A stretch of DNA of 64,000 nt from Diabrotica undecimpunctata. Taxonomy: Eukaryota > Arthropoda > Insecta > Coleoptera > Chrysomelidae. How positions within the stretch are numbered: position 1 is the first letter of the stretch; every line of letters starts with the position of its first letter. Below the pieces are notes generated by a model that did not search any database, had not been told where the DNA came from, and worked only from the letters and a program-made list of their open reading frames with translations. Positions 1 to 10,740 of the stretch are shown piece after piece. The translations under genes and the position numbers were made by a program. The stretch lies in the NCBI RefSeq assembly GCF_040954645.1, contig NC_092813.1:21831235-21895234 (forward strand), given 5' to 3'.

Positions 1-1402
1 GGGTTTAATTACTTTAAAATTTGAGTTATTTGAATCCCAGCATCGCTGCCAAACTTCTGTACAGTATTGTTTGATATTAAGGTAGATATCTGTGACTTGA
101 ATTTGTTTGACAATATCGATGCTTTCATTTGAGGTGGCTTTAACCGCTAAGGCGTCAACCTTTTCATTACCTGAAATACCTATATGTGATGGTATCCAGA
201 GGAAGTGAATGTTTACATTTTTGTTTTGTAAGTAATGAAGCATAGATTTTATTTTTTGGATGATTTTACGTGTTGGATAGACTTGTTTGATGCTTTGGAG
301 TACAGATAATGACAGAAGATTAGTATCTGTATATTTTTGACAAAATTCAAGTGCTTTTAAAATTGCAATAGCTTCACCAGTAAATACGCTGCAAAAAGTA
401 GGTATTCGTGTAGCATATTCGATATCATCTGTTGAAAAGGCTGCAGCACAGCCATTTTTGGTTTTTGATGCGTCAGTGAAAATCTTAACATAATTGTCAT
501 ATTTTGATAGAATTTCTTTATATAATGTACGAACGAGGGTAAGATTTGTGGTATTCTTTGGGTAAGTTACTAGAGATGTATTAATAGTAGGAGTATTAAT
601 TGTCCAGGGGGGTTCAGTTGGATATGTAGACAGCGAGTATGTCAACAAATTGGTATTATATCCACAATTCATTACAAGTTCTTTAAAGGTTAAATATCTT
701 GATTGTCTGTTACTTTTGTGAGTGGTGTTATTTGTATGTAGGAGTAGGTATTAGGGTTGTTAATATTGCTATATAGTTTAGCAGCATATCTTAGTGTGGT
801 ATATTGTCTTCTTATAAACAAAGGTGGTCCATTTAGTGCAGATTGAAGACTTGCCACCGGTCTAGTACGGAAGGCACCCAGCACGTCTCAAAGATGCACT
901 TTGGATAACGTCTAAGACTTTAAGATGTTTTTTACTAGCAGTAGAATAGCACATTGCACCGTAATCTAATTTACTACGGATGAGTGATTTATATAAATAT
1001 AGCAGAGTAACTGTATCAGCACCCCAATTTCTGTTAGAAAGTATTTTAAGGAGGTTTATTTTTGGCTAACAGGATAAGGCTAATTTTTTAATAAAGTCTG
1101 TCCATTTGAAATGACTGTCGATCACAATCCTAGAAAGTCTGTTGAATCTACTTGTTTTATGTTAATATCATTTAGAAGTAGGGTAGGTTTGCTATTGGTT
1201 TTATTTTTACTAAATATAATAAAATAGGTCTTTTCACTTGAAAACGTAAAATCACTTTTGTGGGACCATATTTCCAGTTTGTGAAGAAATGCCTGAAGGA
1301 TTTTTGTCGCGAGAGAGATATTACAACTTCTAGTGTAAACTATTAGATCGTCAGCATACAAATTTGCTTTTAATGGTTACTCTATTTCTTGTGCAATATT
1401 AT
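1..1402 (-). pseudogene. LINE-A ORF2, 3' half (RT palm, thumb, RNase H)
   Basis: This is the downstream half of a non-LTR retrotransposon ORF2, read on the minus strand. From right to left it shows the RT catalytic box YADD (about 1346-1358), a thumb-like stretch (about 690-1120), and an RNase H domain with a TDASK core near 440-485 and an IPSHIGISGNEK stretch near 150-200. RT followed by RNase H, with an APE-type endonuclease upstream (see 7819-9905), is the layout of the I-group of LINEs; the exact clade is inferred. The frame is broken several times, so the copy is dead. Its 3' end lies outside the window. The BEL element at 1403-7818 separates it from its 5' half; the two halves join between the GIPQGSTLSP box and YADD. 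Confidence 0.88.
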
Positions 1403-1616
1403 TGTTACGGCACTGTGCCTTCGGCCGTCATCGATTGCGCTACTCTCGACGCATTTGACAAAGGCAGATGAGAGTCTACTGTCAGCCATAGAAAGAACAG
1501 CATATCGGAGTGAATTGTTTACATTTAAATTAATATAAATTGAGTTTAATCGAGGAGTTTTAGTTACAATAGTCAACCCAATCCAAACAAATAAAAAAGG
1601 TTGTATTTACACAACA
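1403..1616 (+). repeat. 5' LTR of BEL element
   Basis: This 214-bp LTR begins TGTTACGGCAC and ends TTTACACAACA. By eye it matches 7605-7818 at every position. It should carry the promoter and 5' RNA end. An AT-rich stretch precedes a sequence resembling a polyadenylation region (AAATAAAAAA near the right edge). Confidence 0.96.
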
Positions 1617-1621
1617 TAAAA

Positions 1622-1638
1622 TGGTCCTTCGAGCCGGA
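1622..1638 (+). other. Primer-binding site of BEL element
   Basis: TGGTCCTTCGAGCCGG starts 5 nt after the LTR. It begins with TGG, the complement of a tRNA 3' CCA, as expected for minus-strand priming. I did not assign the tRNA species. Confidence 0.75.
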
Positions 1639-2069
1639 TATTACCAGTAAGTAAACAGTTTACTGCAAGCTCCGGCATTTTCAAGTCAAAGGCAAAATAC
1701 ATCAATGGCTGGCATTTCTTAGCCTCCTACAGGGGACGTCACAGCGACAACATTTGGAACATAATTAACACGACACTTCTGCACCACCACAGAGGCTAGC
1801 AACCGGTATTTATTACAAAAATCTCACAGCAGTGAATTTATGGTTTATTATGGTTTGAAAACAGCTGATGACTTTGGAACAAATTAAAGTATTTTTGGGT
1901 GCTTCAAATTCGAGGTATATTACTATTTTATAAGGCAAATACAGGGTGAGTGTTCATTTCATTATATAATTCCTATTTCTACCTATTGTTGGATTTATAT
2001 TTGAGCAATCACATTGGTTGGATTTGAATTTATTTTTATTTCTGCTTTTTATTATTACTGTTAATCATA

Positions 2070-5000
2070 ATGGATGCTTTAATTAAAAGGCGAGGTATTT
2101 TAAAAGGTCAATTAACGATTTTCGAATGTTTTATAAACAATTTAACGGAAAGTACAGTATCACAATTACCTACTAGAGTTTCAAAATGCAAAGATTTATG
2201 GAATCAATTTGACAATATTCAAACTGAAATTGAGGATACAGATGATACATCACAGCAGTCCAAAGAAAGGCAGGATTTTGAGGAACGGTATTATATAGCT
2301 ATGGGGAAGGTTGAAGAGTTACAAAATGCTTCAGTAAGCGGTAGTCATATTAATCAAAATCAAAGCATTTCTAGATCGGATAAAAATGTTAAACTACCTC
2401 CTTTAGAAATACCATACTTCCACGGAAATTATGAGTCTTGGACAGAATTTTATGATATTTTCACATCGGTTATTCACAATAATAATACATTAAGTAATGC
2501 AGAAAAGTTTCATTATTTAAAAAGGGCTTTAAAACATAAAGCAGCGGATACTATACAAAGTTTAAAGGCAACCGACAGTAATTATTTGTTAGCTTTGGAT
2601 CTTTTAAAAGATAGGTTTGAAAATCCAAAATTAATTATTAAAGGTCATATAGATTCGATCATAAAACTTCCACAGTTAGTAAAAGAGTCGGGTACTCAAT
2701 TACGAACATTTTTAGATTCAATCAGAAAGGATATTAGGGCATTAAGTTCTTTAGGTCAACCAATAGAATCATGGGATGTAATTTTATTGGTAATCTTAGA
2801 AAGTAAATTAGATATCGCAACAAAACGGGAATGGCAGAAACATGGACCAAAGGCTAACTTCTCAACACTTGCTAATTTTTTAGACTTTATCGAAGAAAAA
2901 TGTCAATATCTGGAAGAAGGAATTGAGGTTAACAAGGCAACTATTCACAAATCATGGGAAACAAAAGGACGATCGGATAGGCAGCCCACAACTAGTAGGG
3001 CATTCATAGAAACAAATGGAAAGGCATGTCATATCTGCGGCAGTTATCATTCTCTATATCAATGTCAGAAATTTAAGGAGCTTTCTTTACAACTGAGAAG
3101 AGATGAAGTAAGAAAAACAAATGTGTGTTGGAATTGTCTAAGGATTGGACATAGGGTACAAAATTGCACATCGGGGGGATGCAGATCTTGCGGAAAGAGG
3201 CATCACACTTTACTTCACTCGGATATTAATAATAAAGTGGAAAATACTCAGATACACAATCAGACAGGTCAAAATACACGCACCATTCAAGGTACTAGCA
3301 CACACAGGTTACACATGGGAGGTTCTGGCATACAAAACAATACCGGCACACAAAACCAGAAGGCATTTACGTCACAAGCAATACACGGGCAGAATTCTTA
3401 TGGACAGGCAGTTAATCAGTCAAGTTCAGATCAAGGTTTTCAGCTTGATGATACAACACTGGGACTAGATACAACTCCAACTGATAACCAAACTATAGGG
3501 CAAGGATTTCAACTAGATTCCTTTAAATCAACTCAAATGGTAGAAGAGGTACAAGAACAGGTTTTACTTTCAACAGCCATTATTCACATGGTTGATAACA
3601 TTGGAAACATGCATAAATGTAGGGCATTGCTAGACTCGGGGTCTCAATCTAACTTCATTACACGCAGCCTAGCAGAGAAGCTGCAACTAACAGGTCAAAA
3701 AATAAATATACCAGTTGTTGGGATAGGTCAAGGTATTACAAATATTAAAAGATCAGTGAAGGCTACAATACATTCAAGATTTGAAGGTGGGTATAAATGC
3801 AACACAAGTTTTTTGGTTATTGACAAGATTTCGGATTACATTCCACATTCTAGAATTTCATTAAATCAGTTTAATTTTCCTCACAATATAAACTTAGCTG
3901 ATGAAGGTTTCAATACACCGGGACAAGTTGACGTTCTATTAGGCGCGGGTATTTTTTGGAATTTACTATGTGTAGGGCAAGTGGTACTTGGCAAGAATCA
4001 GCCACTTATGCAAAAAACTAAACTCGGCTGGATCATATCCGGTAGAATATTTCCAGACAAAAAACAATACAATAAGCAATATTTTCTAGTTAATTGTCAT
4101 TTTACTTCTGAGGTTACTTTGGAAAATAAAATTGAAAAATTTTGGGATATAGAGGAGATTCCACAGAAGAGGTTTTTATCCAAGGAAGATAAGTTCTGTG
4201 AAGAAACTTTTCAAAACACAACTTTTAGGAATAAGAATGGATCATTTACAGTCACCTTACCTGAAAGGTCGACAGTCATGCCATTAGGTAAATCATTCAG
4301 CATGGCACTTAGAAGATTTCATACATTGGAACGAAAATTAGCAAGAGATAGTGAATTACGGAGACAATATGAAGTTTTTATAGAAAAATATATTCAACTA
4401 GGGCATATGTCTCAAATTGGGAGCATTGATAACATGCATACTTTAAATAATTCAGACAAGGTATATTACCTACCTCATCATGCGGTGGTAAAACAAGGTT
4501 CAGCAACAACAAAATGCAGGGTGGTTTTTGATGGTAGTGCAACTACAGACACCGGCATTTCTCTTAACGAATCACTAATGGTGGGTCCAAAGTTGCAACA
4601 CAATTTGTTTAACATATTACTTCGATTCAGAAGGCATAATATAGTAATAGGAGCTGATATAGCCAAAATGTATAGATGTATTTGGGTTAACGAGGAGCAG
4701 AGAGATTTACAACGGATACTTTGGAGGCAAAACGTAGAAGAAGAGATTAAGGTTTATAAACTTAACACACTTACATATGGAACGGCACCTGCTGCTTACT
4801 TAGCAATCAGATGTTTACAGCAGCTGGCACATGATAACAAAGACAGTTTCCCTAAGGCAGCGCAAGTTATACTTTCAGATTTCTATGTTGATGACTTGCT
4901 AACGGGAGTAGATACTGTAGAGGAGGCAAGAATATTAAAGGAACATATTAGCAATATTCTAGAAGGCGCAGAATTTTGCTTACGGAAATGGATCTCTAAC

Positions 5001-7436
5001 CGGGGAGAGGTTTTGGAAATGGATGATTCAGTTAAAAGAGGAATTGAGCACTATTTGTTAGAAGGCAATAACAATAAGACATTGGGAATTTACTGGGATG
5101 CACAGGAAGACAAACTTCACTATTCAATAAACACTACAATACATGCTACTAAAATAACTAAGCGGTCGGTGTTATCTATGATAGCGCAAGTTTTTGATCC
5201 TCTAGGACTTATGGGACCAGTTGTACTAAAGTCTAAACTCATTATGCAATCTTTATGGAAACTCAAAATACATTGGGATGAGTCACTACCACTAGATTTA
5301 CATACAGCATGGGTAAATTATAAAAGAAATTTCGATATCATTCAAAACATTCACATCAATAGGCAAGTAATTTGTTCAAATCCACAGCGTATAGAACTAC
5401 ATTGCTTTACTGACGCTTCAGAGGCTGCATATGGGGCAGCAGTTTATCTTCGTTCAACGGATAAGTCAGGTAATCATCACGTAGGCTTATTGTGTGCAAA
5501 GTCAAGAGTGGCTCCTCTTAAGGTACTTTCATTGCCACGACTTGAACTGTGTGGTGCTTTGTTAGGCACCAGATTAGTAGGTGAAGTTATATCAGCATTG
5601 GGTATTGAATTTGATAGGATATACATGTGGACTGATTCAACTATAGTCTTATCGTGGATAGCTCAGGACTCCTTCAATTATAAAACTTTTGTATCAAATC
5701 GTATATCAGAAATACAAGAGGCTTCTAAAACCTGGACATGGCGGCCCGTTGAAACTAAGAGCAATCCAGCGGATATTATCTCAAGAGGCGTAAATGCGGA
5801 TCAACTCATTTCTTATGAGTCTTGGTGGATCGGACCATCGTGGCTAAAAATGGAAGAGGAATCTTGGCCCAAAGCGGTCAAACTTGACGATGTCTTACCA
5901 GAAAGAAGGGTCAAGCGTCAAATATTTGTGGCTAACAAAGATGTGGACATCTTTGACAGGTATTCTAACTTAAATAAATTGGAACGGGTAGTAGCATATT
6001 GTAGGAGATTTGTTTCAAATTGTAGGATATCTAAGGAAAATAGGGTGGCTGGTTGTTTAAGCATAGCAGAAAGAGAAGTGGCACTTGTTTGGCTAATAAA
6101 GGAAATGCAAGCGCAGTCTTTTCCGTCTGACATTGAGGCATTGAAATCAGGTCAAGATTTGCCAAAGCGTAGTGAGCTTTTAAGTTTAGCACCTTTTATT
6201 GATGACAAGGGATTATTGAGACTTTCAGGTAGGCTGAAACATTCAGACTTAAGTTTTAATCAAAAACATCCTATTATACTTCCTAGGAATCACAAACTGA
6301 CTGAATTGATCATTATGCAAGAGCATAAAAGGAATCTACACGCTAGCCCACAACTATTGTTGGCTACTCTTCGATTAACTTACTGGCCCATCGCCGGAAG
6401 ACGCACGGTACGAAAATTTTTACATAATTGTGTTATTTGTTTTAAGGTTAAACCTACAGCACAAAAATACATCATGGGTCAACTCCCGAACCATAGGATA
6501 ACACCTAGCCGTCCATTTCTTAACTGTGGTGTGGATTATGCAGGACCTTTTGAAACCAAGACCAGTAATCTTCGCGGAAGTAGGGTTCAAAAATCATATC
6601 TATGTGTATTTATATGTCTTGCTACCAAAGCTGTTCATCTTGAAATTGTTAGTAATTTGAGCACTGAGGCATTTTTAAACTGTTTCAAAAGATTTGTGTC
6701 ACGCAGGGGTTTATGTAAAAATATTTATTCAGACAATGCTACTAATTTTGTGGGTGCTCACAGGGAGCTCAGGGAGTTATTTAGTCTAATTCACAATCCT
6801 AGCTGCTCAACAGCATATTTGGAATATTTTTCGCAAAATCAAATTAATTGGCACTTTATACCTCCAGTATCACCACATTTCGGGGGGTTATGGGAAGCTG
6901 CAGTTAAAACTGCTAAGTATCATTTAAGGCGTGTTTTGATGAACAATCGTTTCACTTTAGAGGAGTTTTCAACAGTGATCGCTCAAATTGAATCCTGCAT
7001 GAATTCCCGTCCTCTCACACCCTTAACTAATGACCCCAATGACCTTGACATACTCACTCCTGGCCATTTTTTGATTGGAGGTCCTCTAAACGCTATACCT
7101 CCAACTCATTTTGGTGATATCAATGAAAACAGACTCAGCAGATTTCAACATCTTACCAGGATCACTCAGCATTTCTGGACCAGGTGGTCCAAGGAATATC
7201 TTGGCAATCAACAGAGTAGAACCAAATGGCAGACTCCTACTAGCGGTTTGAAACCAGGTATAATGGTTATCATCAAAGAAGACTCTACTCCTCCACTAAA
7301 ATGGGATGAGGCAAGAGTGACTGAAGTTCATCCTGGACTGGACGGTGTAGTTCGTGTAGTTACTGTGAAAACTGCTCGTGGCATTTTTAAACGACCTGTG
7401 TCTAAACTATGCGTACTACCGATAGAAAATGAATAG
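2070..7436 (+). CDS. BEL/Pao Gag-Pol polyprotein, intact (1788 aa)
   Basis: This single ORF encodes all proteins of the BEL element. The N-terminal ~300 residues are a Gag-like region with the PYFHGNYESWTEFYDIF stretch typical of Pao/BEL proteins. Two zinc-knuckle-like clusters follow (C320 and C353 regions), then an aspartic protease with LLDSGSQ (D522). The reverse transcriptase has DIAKMYR and the catalytic box YVDD at 939-942. RNase H starts at CFTDAS (D1115). The integrase has an HHCC-type zinc region (about 1410-1460), GVDYAGPF (D1489), YSDNATNF (D1555) and FGGLWEAAVK (E1609), giving a plausible DDE triad, and then a C-terminal domain of the DUF5641 type. No stop or frameshift interrupts it and all catalytic residues I looked for are present. 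The Met at 2070 lies about 450 nt after the LTR and precedes Gag-like sequence, so I take it as the start. It is probably functional, though this is untested. Confidence 0.96.
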   Translation: MDALIKRRGILKGQLTIFECFINNLTESTVSQLPTRVSKCKDLWNQFDNIQTEIEDTDDTSQQSKERQDFEERYYIAMGKVEELQNASVSGSHINQNQSISRSDKNVKLPPLEIPYFHGNYESWTEFYDIFTSVIHNNNTLSNAEKFHYLKRALKHKAADTIQSLKATDSNYLLALDLLKDRFENPKLIIKGHIDSIIKLPQLVKESGTQLRTFLDSIRKDIRALSSLGQPIESWDVILLVILESKLDIATKREWQKHGPKANFSTLANFLDFIEEKCQYLEEGIEVNKATIHKSWETKGRSDRQPTTSRAFIETNGKACHICGSYHSLYQCQKFKELSLQLRRDEVRKTNVCWNCLRIGHRVQNCTSGGCRSCGKRHHTLLHSDINNKVENTQIHNQTGQNTRTIQGTSTHRLHMGGSGIQNNTGTQNQKAFTSQAIHGQNSYGQAVNQSSSDQGFQLDDTTLGLDTTPTDNQTIGQGFQLDSFKSTQMVEEVQEQVLLSTAIIHMVDNIGNMHKCRALLDSGSQSNFITRSLAEKLQLTGQKINIPVVGIGQGITNIKRSVKATIHSRFEGGYKCNTSFLVIDKISDYIPHSRISLNQFNFPHNINLADEGFNTPGQVDVLLGAGIFWNLLCVGQVVLGKNQPLMQKTKLGWIISGRIFPDKKQYNKQYFLVNCHFTSEVTLENKIEKFWDIEEIPQKRFLSKEDKFCEETFQNTTFRNKNGSFTVTLPERSTVMPLGKSFSMALRRFHTLERKLARDSELRRQYEVFIEKYIQLGHMSQIGSIDNMHTLNNSDKVYYLPHHAVVKQGSATTKCRVVFDGSATTDTGISLNESLMVGPKLQHNLFNILLRFRRHNIVIGADIAKMYRCIWVNEEQRDLQRILWRQNVEEEIKVYKLNTLTYGTAPAAYLAIRCLQQLAHDNKDSFPKAAQVILSDFYVDDLLTGVDTVEEARILKEHISNILEGAEFCLRKWISNRGEVLEMDDSVKRGIEHYLLEGNNNKTLGIYWDAQEDKLHYSINTTIHATKITKRSVLSMIAQVFDPLGLMGPVVLKSKLIMQSLWKLKIHWDESLPLDLHTAWVNYKRNFDIIQNIHINRQVICSNPQRIELHCFTDASEAAYGAAVYLRSTDKSGNHHVGLLCAKSRVAPLKVLSLPRLELCGALLGTRLVGEVISALGIEFDRIYMWTDSTIVLSWIAQDSFNYKTFVSNRISEIQEASKTWTWRPVETKSNPADIISRGVNADQLISYESWWIGPSWLKMEEESWPKAVKLDDVLPERRVKRQIFVANKDVDIFDRYSNLNKLERVVAYCRRFVSNCRISKENRVAGCLSIAEREVALVWLIKEMQAQSFPSDIEALKSGQDLPKRSELLSLAPFIDDKGLLRLSGRLKHSDLSFNQKHPIILPRNHKLTELIIMQEHKRNLHASPQLLLATLRLTYWPIAGRRTVRKFLHNCVICFKVKPTAQKYIMGQLPNHRITPSRPFLNCGVDYAGPFETKTSNLRGSRVQKSYLCVFICLATKAVHLEIVSNLSTEAFLNCFKRFVSRRGLCKNIYSDNATNFVGAHRELRELFSLIHNPSCSTAYLEYFSQNQINWHFIPPVSPHFGGLWEAAVKTAKYHLRRVLMNNRFTLEEFSTVIAQIESCMNSRPLTPLTNDPNDLDILTPGHFLIGGPLNAIPPTHFGDINENRLSRFQHLTRITQHFWTRWSKEYLGNQQSRTKWQTPTSGLKPGIMVIIKEDSTPPLKWDEARVTEVHPGLDGVVRVVTVKTARGIFKRPVSKLCVLPIENE

Positions 7437-7589
7437 ACATTCTATTTGTTTAGTTTTCTTTAATATTATTTACTTTCACATTGTACTTTATTAATTCGTA
7501 TGTAATCTTTACTTAATTATCACTTTACTTTATTCTTTATTTTACTATGTTCTATTATAAGTATTGTATATCATTGAAAGACAGTTCTT

Positions 7590-7604
7590 TCAAGGCGGGC
7601 GGCA
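7590..7604 (+). other. Polypurine tract region of BEL element
   Basis: A G-rich purine-biased stretch (TCAAGGCGGGCGGCA) abuts the 3' LTR, where plus-strand DNA synthesis would be primed. It contains a few pyrimidines, so the exact tract is uncertain. Confidence 0.6.
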
Positions 7605-7818
7605 TGTTACGGCACTGTGCCTTCGGCCGTCATCGATTGCGCTACTCTCGACGCATTTGACAAAGGCAGATGAGAGTCTACTGTCAGCCATAGAAAGAAC
7701 AGCATATCGGAGTGAATTGTTTACATTTAAATTAATATAAATTGAGTTTAATCGAGGAGTTTTAGTTACAATAGTCAACCCAATCCAAACAAATAAAAAA
7801 GGTTGTATTTACACAACA
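7605..7818 (+). repeat. 3' LTR of BEL element
   Basis: This 214-bp copy is identical to 1403-1616 and is followed by the target duplication ATTAT (7819-7823). LINE-A sequence resumes immediately after it. Confidence 0.96.
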
Positions 7819-9905
7819 ATTATTAATAGCTAAAAAGAAAAGTGTAGGGCTTAGAGTGGAACCTTGTGGAATTCCATTTTTTAAGTGCTCAGTCTTTGAA
7901 TTGATGCCATTAACACGAACTTCGAAGTTTATGAGTAACAGAACGAAATGTTCTGTTACTCATAAAATTTTTAACACAGGCTAGAAAGTTTCCTTGTATG
8001 CCGCAGCTAACCATTATTTTCAGAATGCGATGTCGCCATGCAGTATCAAAGGCTTTTTTTATATCGAAAAATATGGAAATAACTTGTTGATTGTTTCTAA
8101 ACGATTCACATATATCATTTACGAAAGATATTAGATTGTCATTTGTCGATCTTTCCTTTCTAAATCCATTTTGGATCTAGGTCAGTAGCTGGCTTTTCTC
8201 TAGAAACCAAACTAATCTATTATTTAAGATTTTTTCAAGTAATTTACAAATATTATTCGTAAGAGAAATTGGTCGGTAAGAAGAGGGGTCAGTTTCTATT
8301 TGATATTGTTTTAAAATGGGGATGATTATAAATTGACACCAGATTATAGGAAAGGTTTTTTTAATGAAAATCTAATTAAATATATCTAGAAGGATTAGTT
8401 TACCTGAGAGTGGGAGGTTTTTTATAAAAATAATTGGAATATCATCAGGGCCTGGAAAAGTATTTTTTGATTTTTGCAAAGCCTCTTCAAACTCTTGGTA
8501 TATAATAGGCAAATTTAATTGATCATTATTGTCTATTATTCTGATATTGTCTTTTTCATTCTCACATTTAAAATTTAAAAATTCAGGGTTAAAATTTGTA
8601 TTGCTAGAATTTGTTTTATATACATTTGCCAGTGTATTACAGATTTCTTGTTTAGATGTTATTAAATTATTACCATTAAGCAAGGTACTAATTTGAGTTG
8701 GATTATGTTCTCCGTTTAGTGTGCGTACCTTGTTCCATATAACTGATCATCAGATATTTAGTTTTACCTCTCAAACTTTTAAAATTAAGAAGATTCTCAG
8801 AAGTTTTATGTTTTTTTAGAATATTTAATGCATTCTTGCTAGCTTTCATAGCAGCAGCTATCTCTTGGTTCCACCATGGAACCAGTTTTCTATTACATAA
8901 TTTGGTTTTTCCTATGGATATATTAGCAGTTTTTATAATGATATCATTAAAATATTGTATGTTAAAATAGTATCTATATTTTCTTCTGGAGTATAGTCCA
9001 AGATGTAATTTCTTACAAGATGTTGATATAGTTCCCAATCGGCGGAATCTACTTTCCATTTTTGATAGATAGGGGTGTTTGGTGTGCCGGTTATAGTGGT
9101 TTGCAATATTGTAGGATAATGATCACTATTATAAAGATAATCTAGACTATTCCAAACGAAGGAGGTTGATAATAAGGGCTCACATAGAGATATATCTATG
9201 GCGGTGGAAGTACCATTCTGAGAACTGAAATATGTAGGCTTACCAGTATTCATGAGTATTAAATTTTGGGCATCTATAATATCCATGAGCAATCGACCAT
9301 TTTTATCTGTTTTGTTGCTACCCCACGCGATATTGTGACAATTTATATCACCTACTATTAATTTGGGATTAGAAATTTGGTTAATTAGATACTGGAGATC
9401 TTTTAGTGTGGTTTCATTAGGATGAGGTATATAAATATTGCAAATATTGATGTTTTTGCAGTTGATATTGTATGACACTGATACAGTTACAGCTTCTAGA
9501 TTAGTATGTAGCTTAATTTGTTTGGTCTGAATGTGATTTTTTACAAAAATACCAACACCTCCACTAGCATATGTTGCGTCTCGATTTTTAAGGAAATGGG
9601 AATAATTTTTTATATTCAAGTTATTAGTTTTATGGTGGGTTTCCTGTAAACATATTATAAGAGGAGAAAGATCGTTTATAAGTAGATTAACGGATTCTAA
9701 ATTATTAAAATAACCAATAAGATTCCACTGTAACATGAATGTATTATCCATTTTATTTTACAACGTGGGGAAGGGAGTTATCGCTTTCAATATCCGAGGA
9801 TGAACCGGTAACTGAATATTGTATCTTTTTTCGAAGTCTTGTTAGTTTATTTTTTTATTTTGCGATCAGGAATATGGTCGTGTAGTGGTGGTTCTTGAGA
9901 CAGTC
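7819..9905 (-). pseudogene. LINE-A ORF2 5' half (APE endonuclease, start of RT) and ORF1 tail
   Basis: Read from right to left, about 9905-9752 encodes the tail of ORF1 (LTRLRKK... ending in SDNSLPH), which resembles the ORF1 tail of LINE-B. ORF2 begins near 9751 with an APE endonuclease: LQWNLIGYF, ICLQETHHK, GDINCHNIAWGS, then SDHYPTI. RT follows: FPGPDDIPIIF near 8440 and GIPQGSTLSPTLF at about 7830-7870, right beside the BEL insertion. The reading frame shifts at least twice (near 8930 and 8690), so this copy is inactive. The shared ORF1 tail and gene order show that LINE-A and LINE-B belong to one family. Confidence 0.9.
7928..7966. repeat. Perfect 17-bp hairpin inside LINE-A RT
   Basis: Arms at 7928-7944 and 7950-7966 are exact reverse complements around a 5-nt loop (GAAAT). 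The left arm is part of the RT coding sequence, while the right arm looks like an extra inverted copy. This suggests a local foldback duplication rather than a LINE signal. Confidence 0.85.
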
Positions 9906-10735
9906 ATCAGTCATCATATGTAGACGATGTAGCAATCATTAGTAGGAATAAGCCACGACTAATGGAAGTGTTCAAACAAATTGATCCTAAAGCAAGAAAA
10001 AGAGGTCTCAAAATAAACGAAGCAAAAACGAAGTATATGACAGTCAAAAGAATAACTGACAATGACAATAGACAACTATACTATCGAACGAGTGGATGCC
10101 TTTACATATCTCGGCACAGAAATCAATCAGAAGAACTCCGTAAGTAGCGAAATTAATGCACGTATTTCCAGCGGGAATCGTACATACTATGCTAATAAAA
10201 GATTAATGACATAGAAATTATTAGACAAAAGAACCAAAATGACTATCTACAGAACACTGATTAGACCCGTAGTAACCTATGGATGTGAAACTTGGGTAAT
10301 GACGAAAAAAGATGAAGCCCAACTCAGGACATTCGAGAGAAAAATACTGAGGAAAGTATATGGCCCGGTACAAGAGGAAGATGGCACATGGAGAATCAGG
10401 AGAAACGACGAGGTTAATGAGTTAAATGAAGGTTATGACATTGTAAGATTTGTGAAAAGTCAAAGACTGTCATGGCTGGGACATGTGCAGAGACAAAACG
10501 ATGCAAAAACAACAAAGAAAATGTTACAATGGAAACCCATAGGAAGGCGAAAAAAAGGAAGGCCCAGAACGAGATGGTTGGATGACGTGGAAGACGACCT
10601 GAAAACAATGAACATAAGACAATGGAGAAGAAGGGCACAAGAGAGATCTGAATGGAAGGACATAGCCAGACAGGCAAAGACCCATCCAGGGTTATGATGC
10701 CAAAAGAAGAAGAAAAAGAATTATTTTTTTTTAAA
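9906..10735 (+). pseudogene. RTE-type LINE fragment, 3' end
   Basis: This 5'-truncated LINE on the plus strand starts just before the RT box YVDD (9917-9928) and continues through INEAKTKYM, IYRTLIRPVVTYGCETW, RLSWLGHVQR and GRPRTRWLDDVEDDL. That is the C-terminal part of RTE-like endonuclease/reverse transcriptases common in insects. The last 152 residues (10239-10697) are open, but a frameshift and a stop separate them from the YVDD part. The end is an A/G-rich AAGAAGAAGAAA-like tail, as is usual for RTE elements. It lies beside the ORF1 tail of LINE-A and probably inserted there. Confidence 0.87.
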
Positions 10736-10740
10736 TTCTC

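Larger units (their letters stand above)
1403..7818 (+). mobile_element. Complete BEL/Pao LTR retrotransposon
   Basis: The element has 214-bp LTRs that look identical base for base, TG...CA ends, and a 5-bp target duplication ATTAT (1398-1402 and 7819-7823). A tRNA-like primer site, one uninterrupted Gag-Pol ORF and a purine-rich tract before the 3' LTR complete it. It sits in the reverse transcriptase of LINE-A. Identical LTRs mean a very recent insertion, because the LTRs are copied from one template at integration. No env-like ORF follows pol. The copy could be competent for transposition, but this is inferred from integrity alone. Confidence 0.96.
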
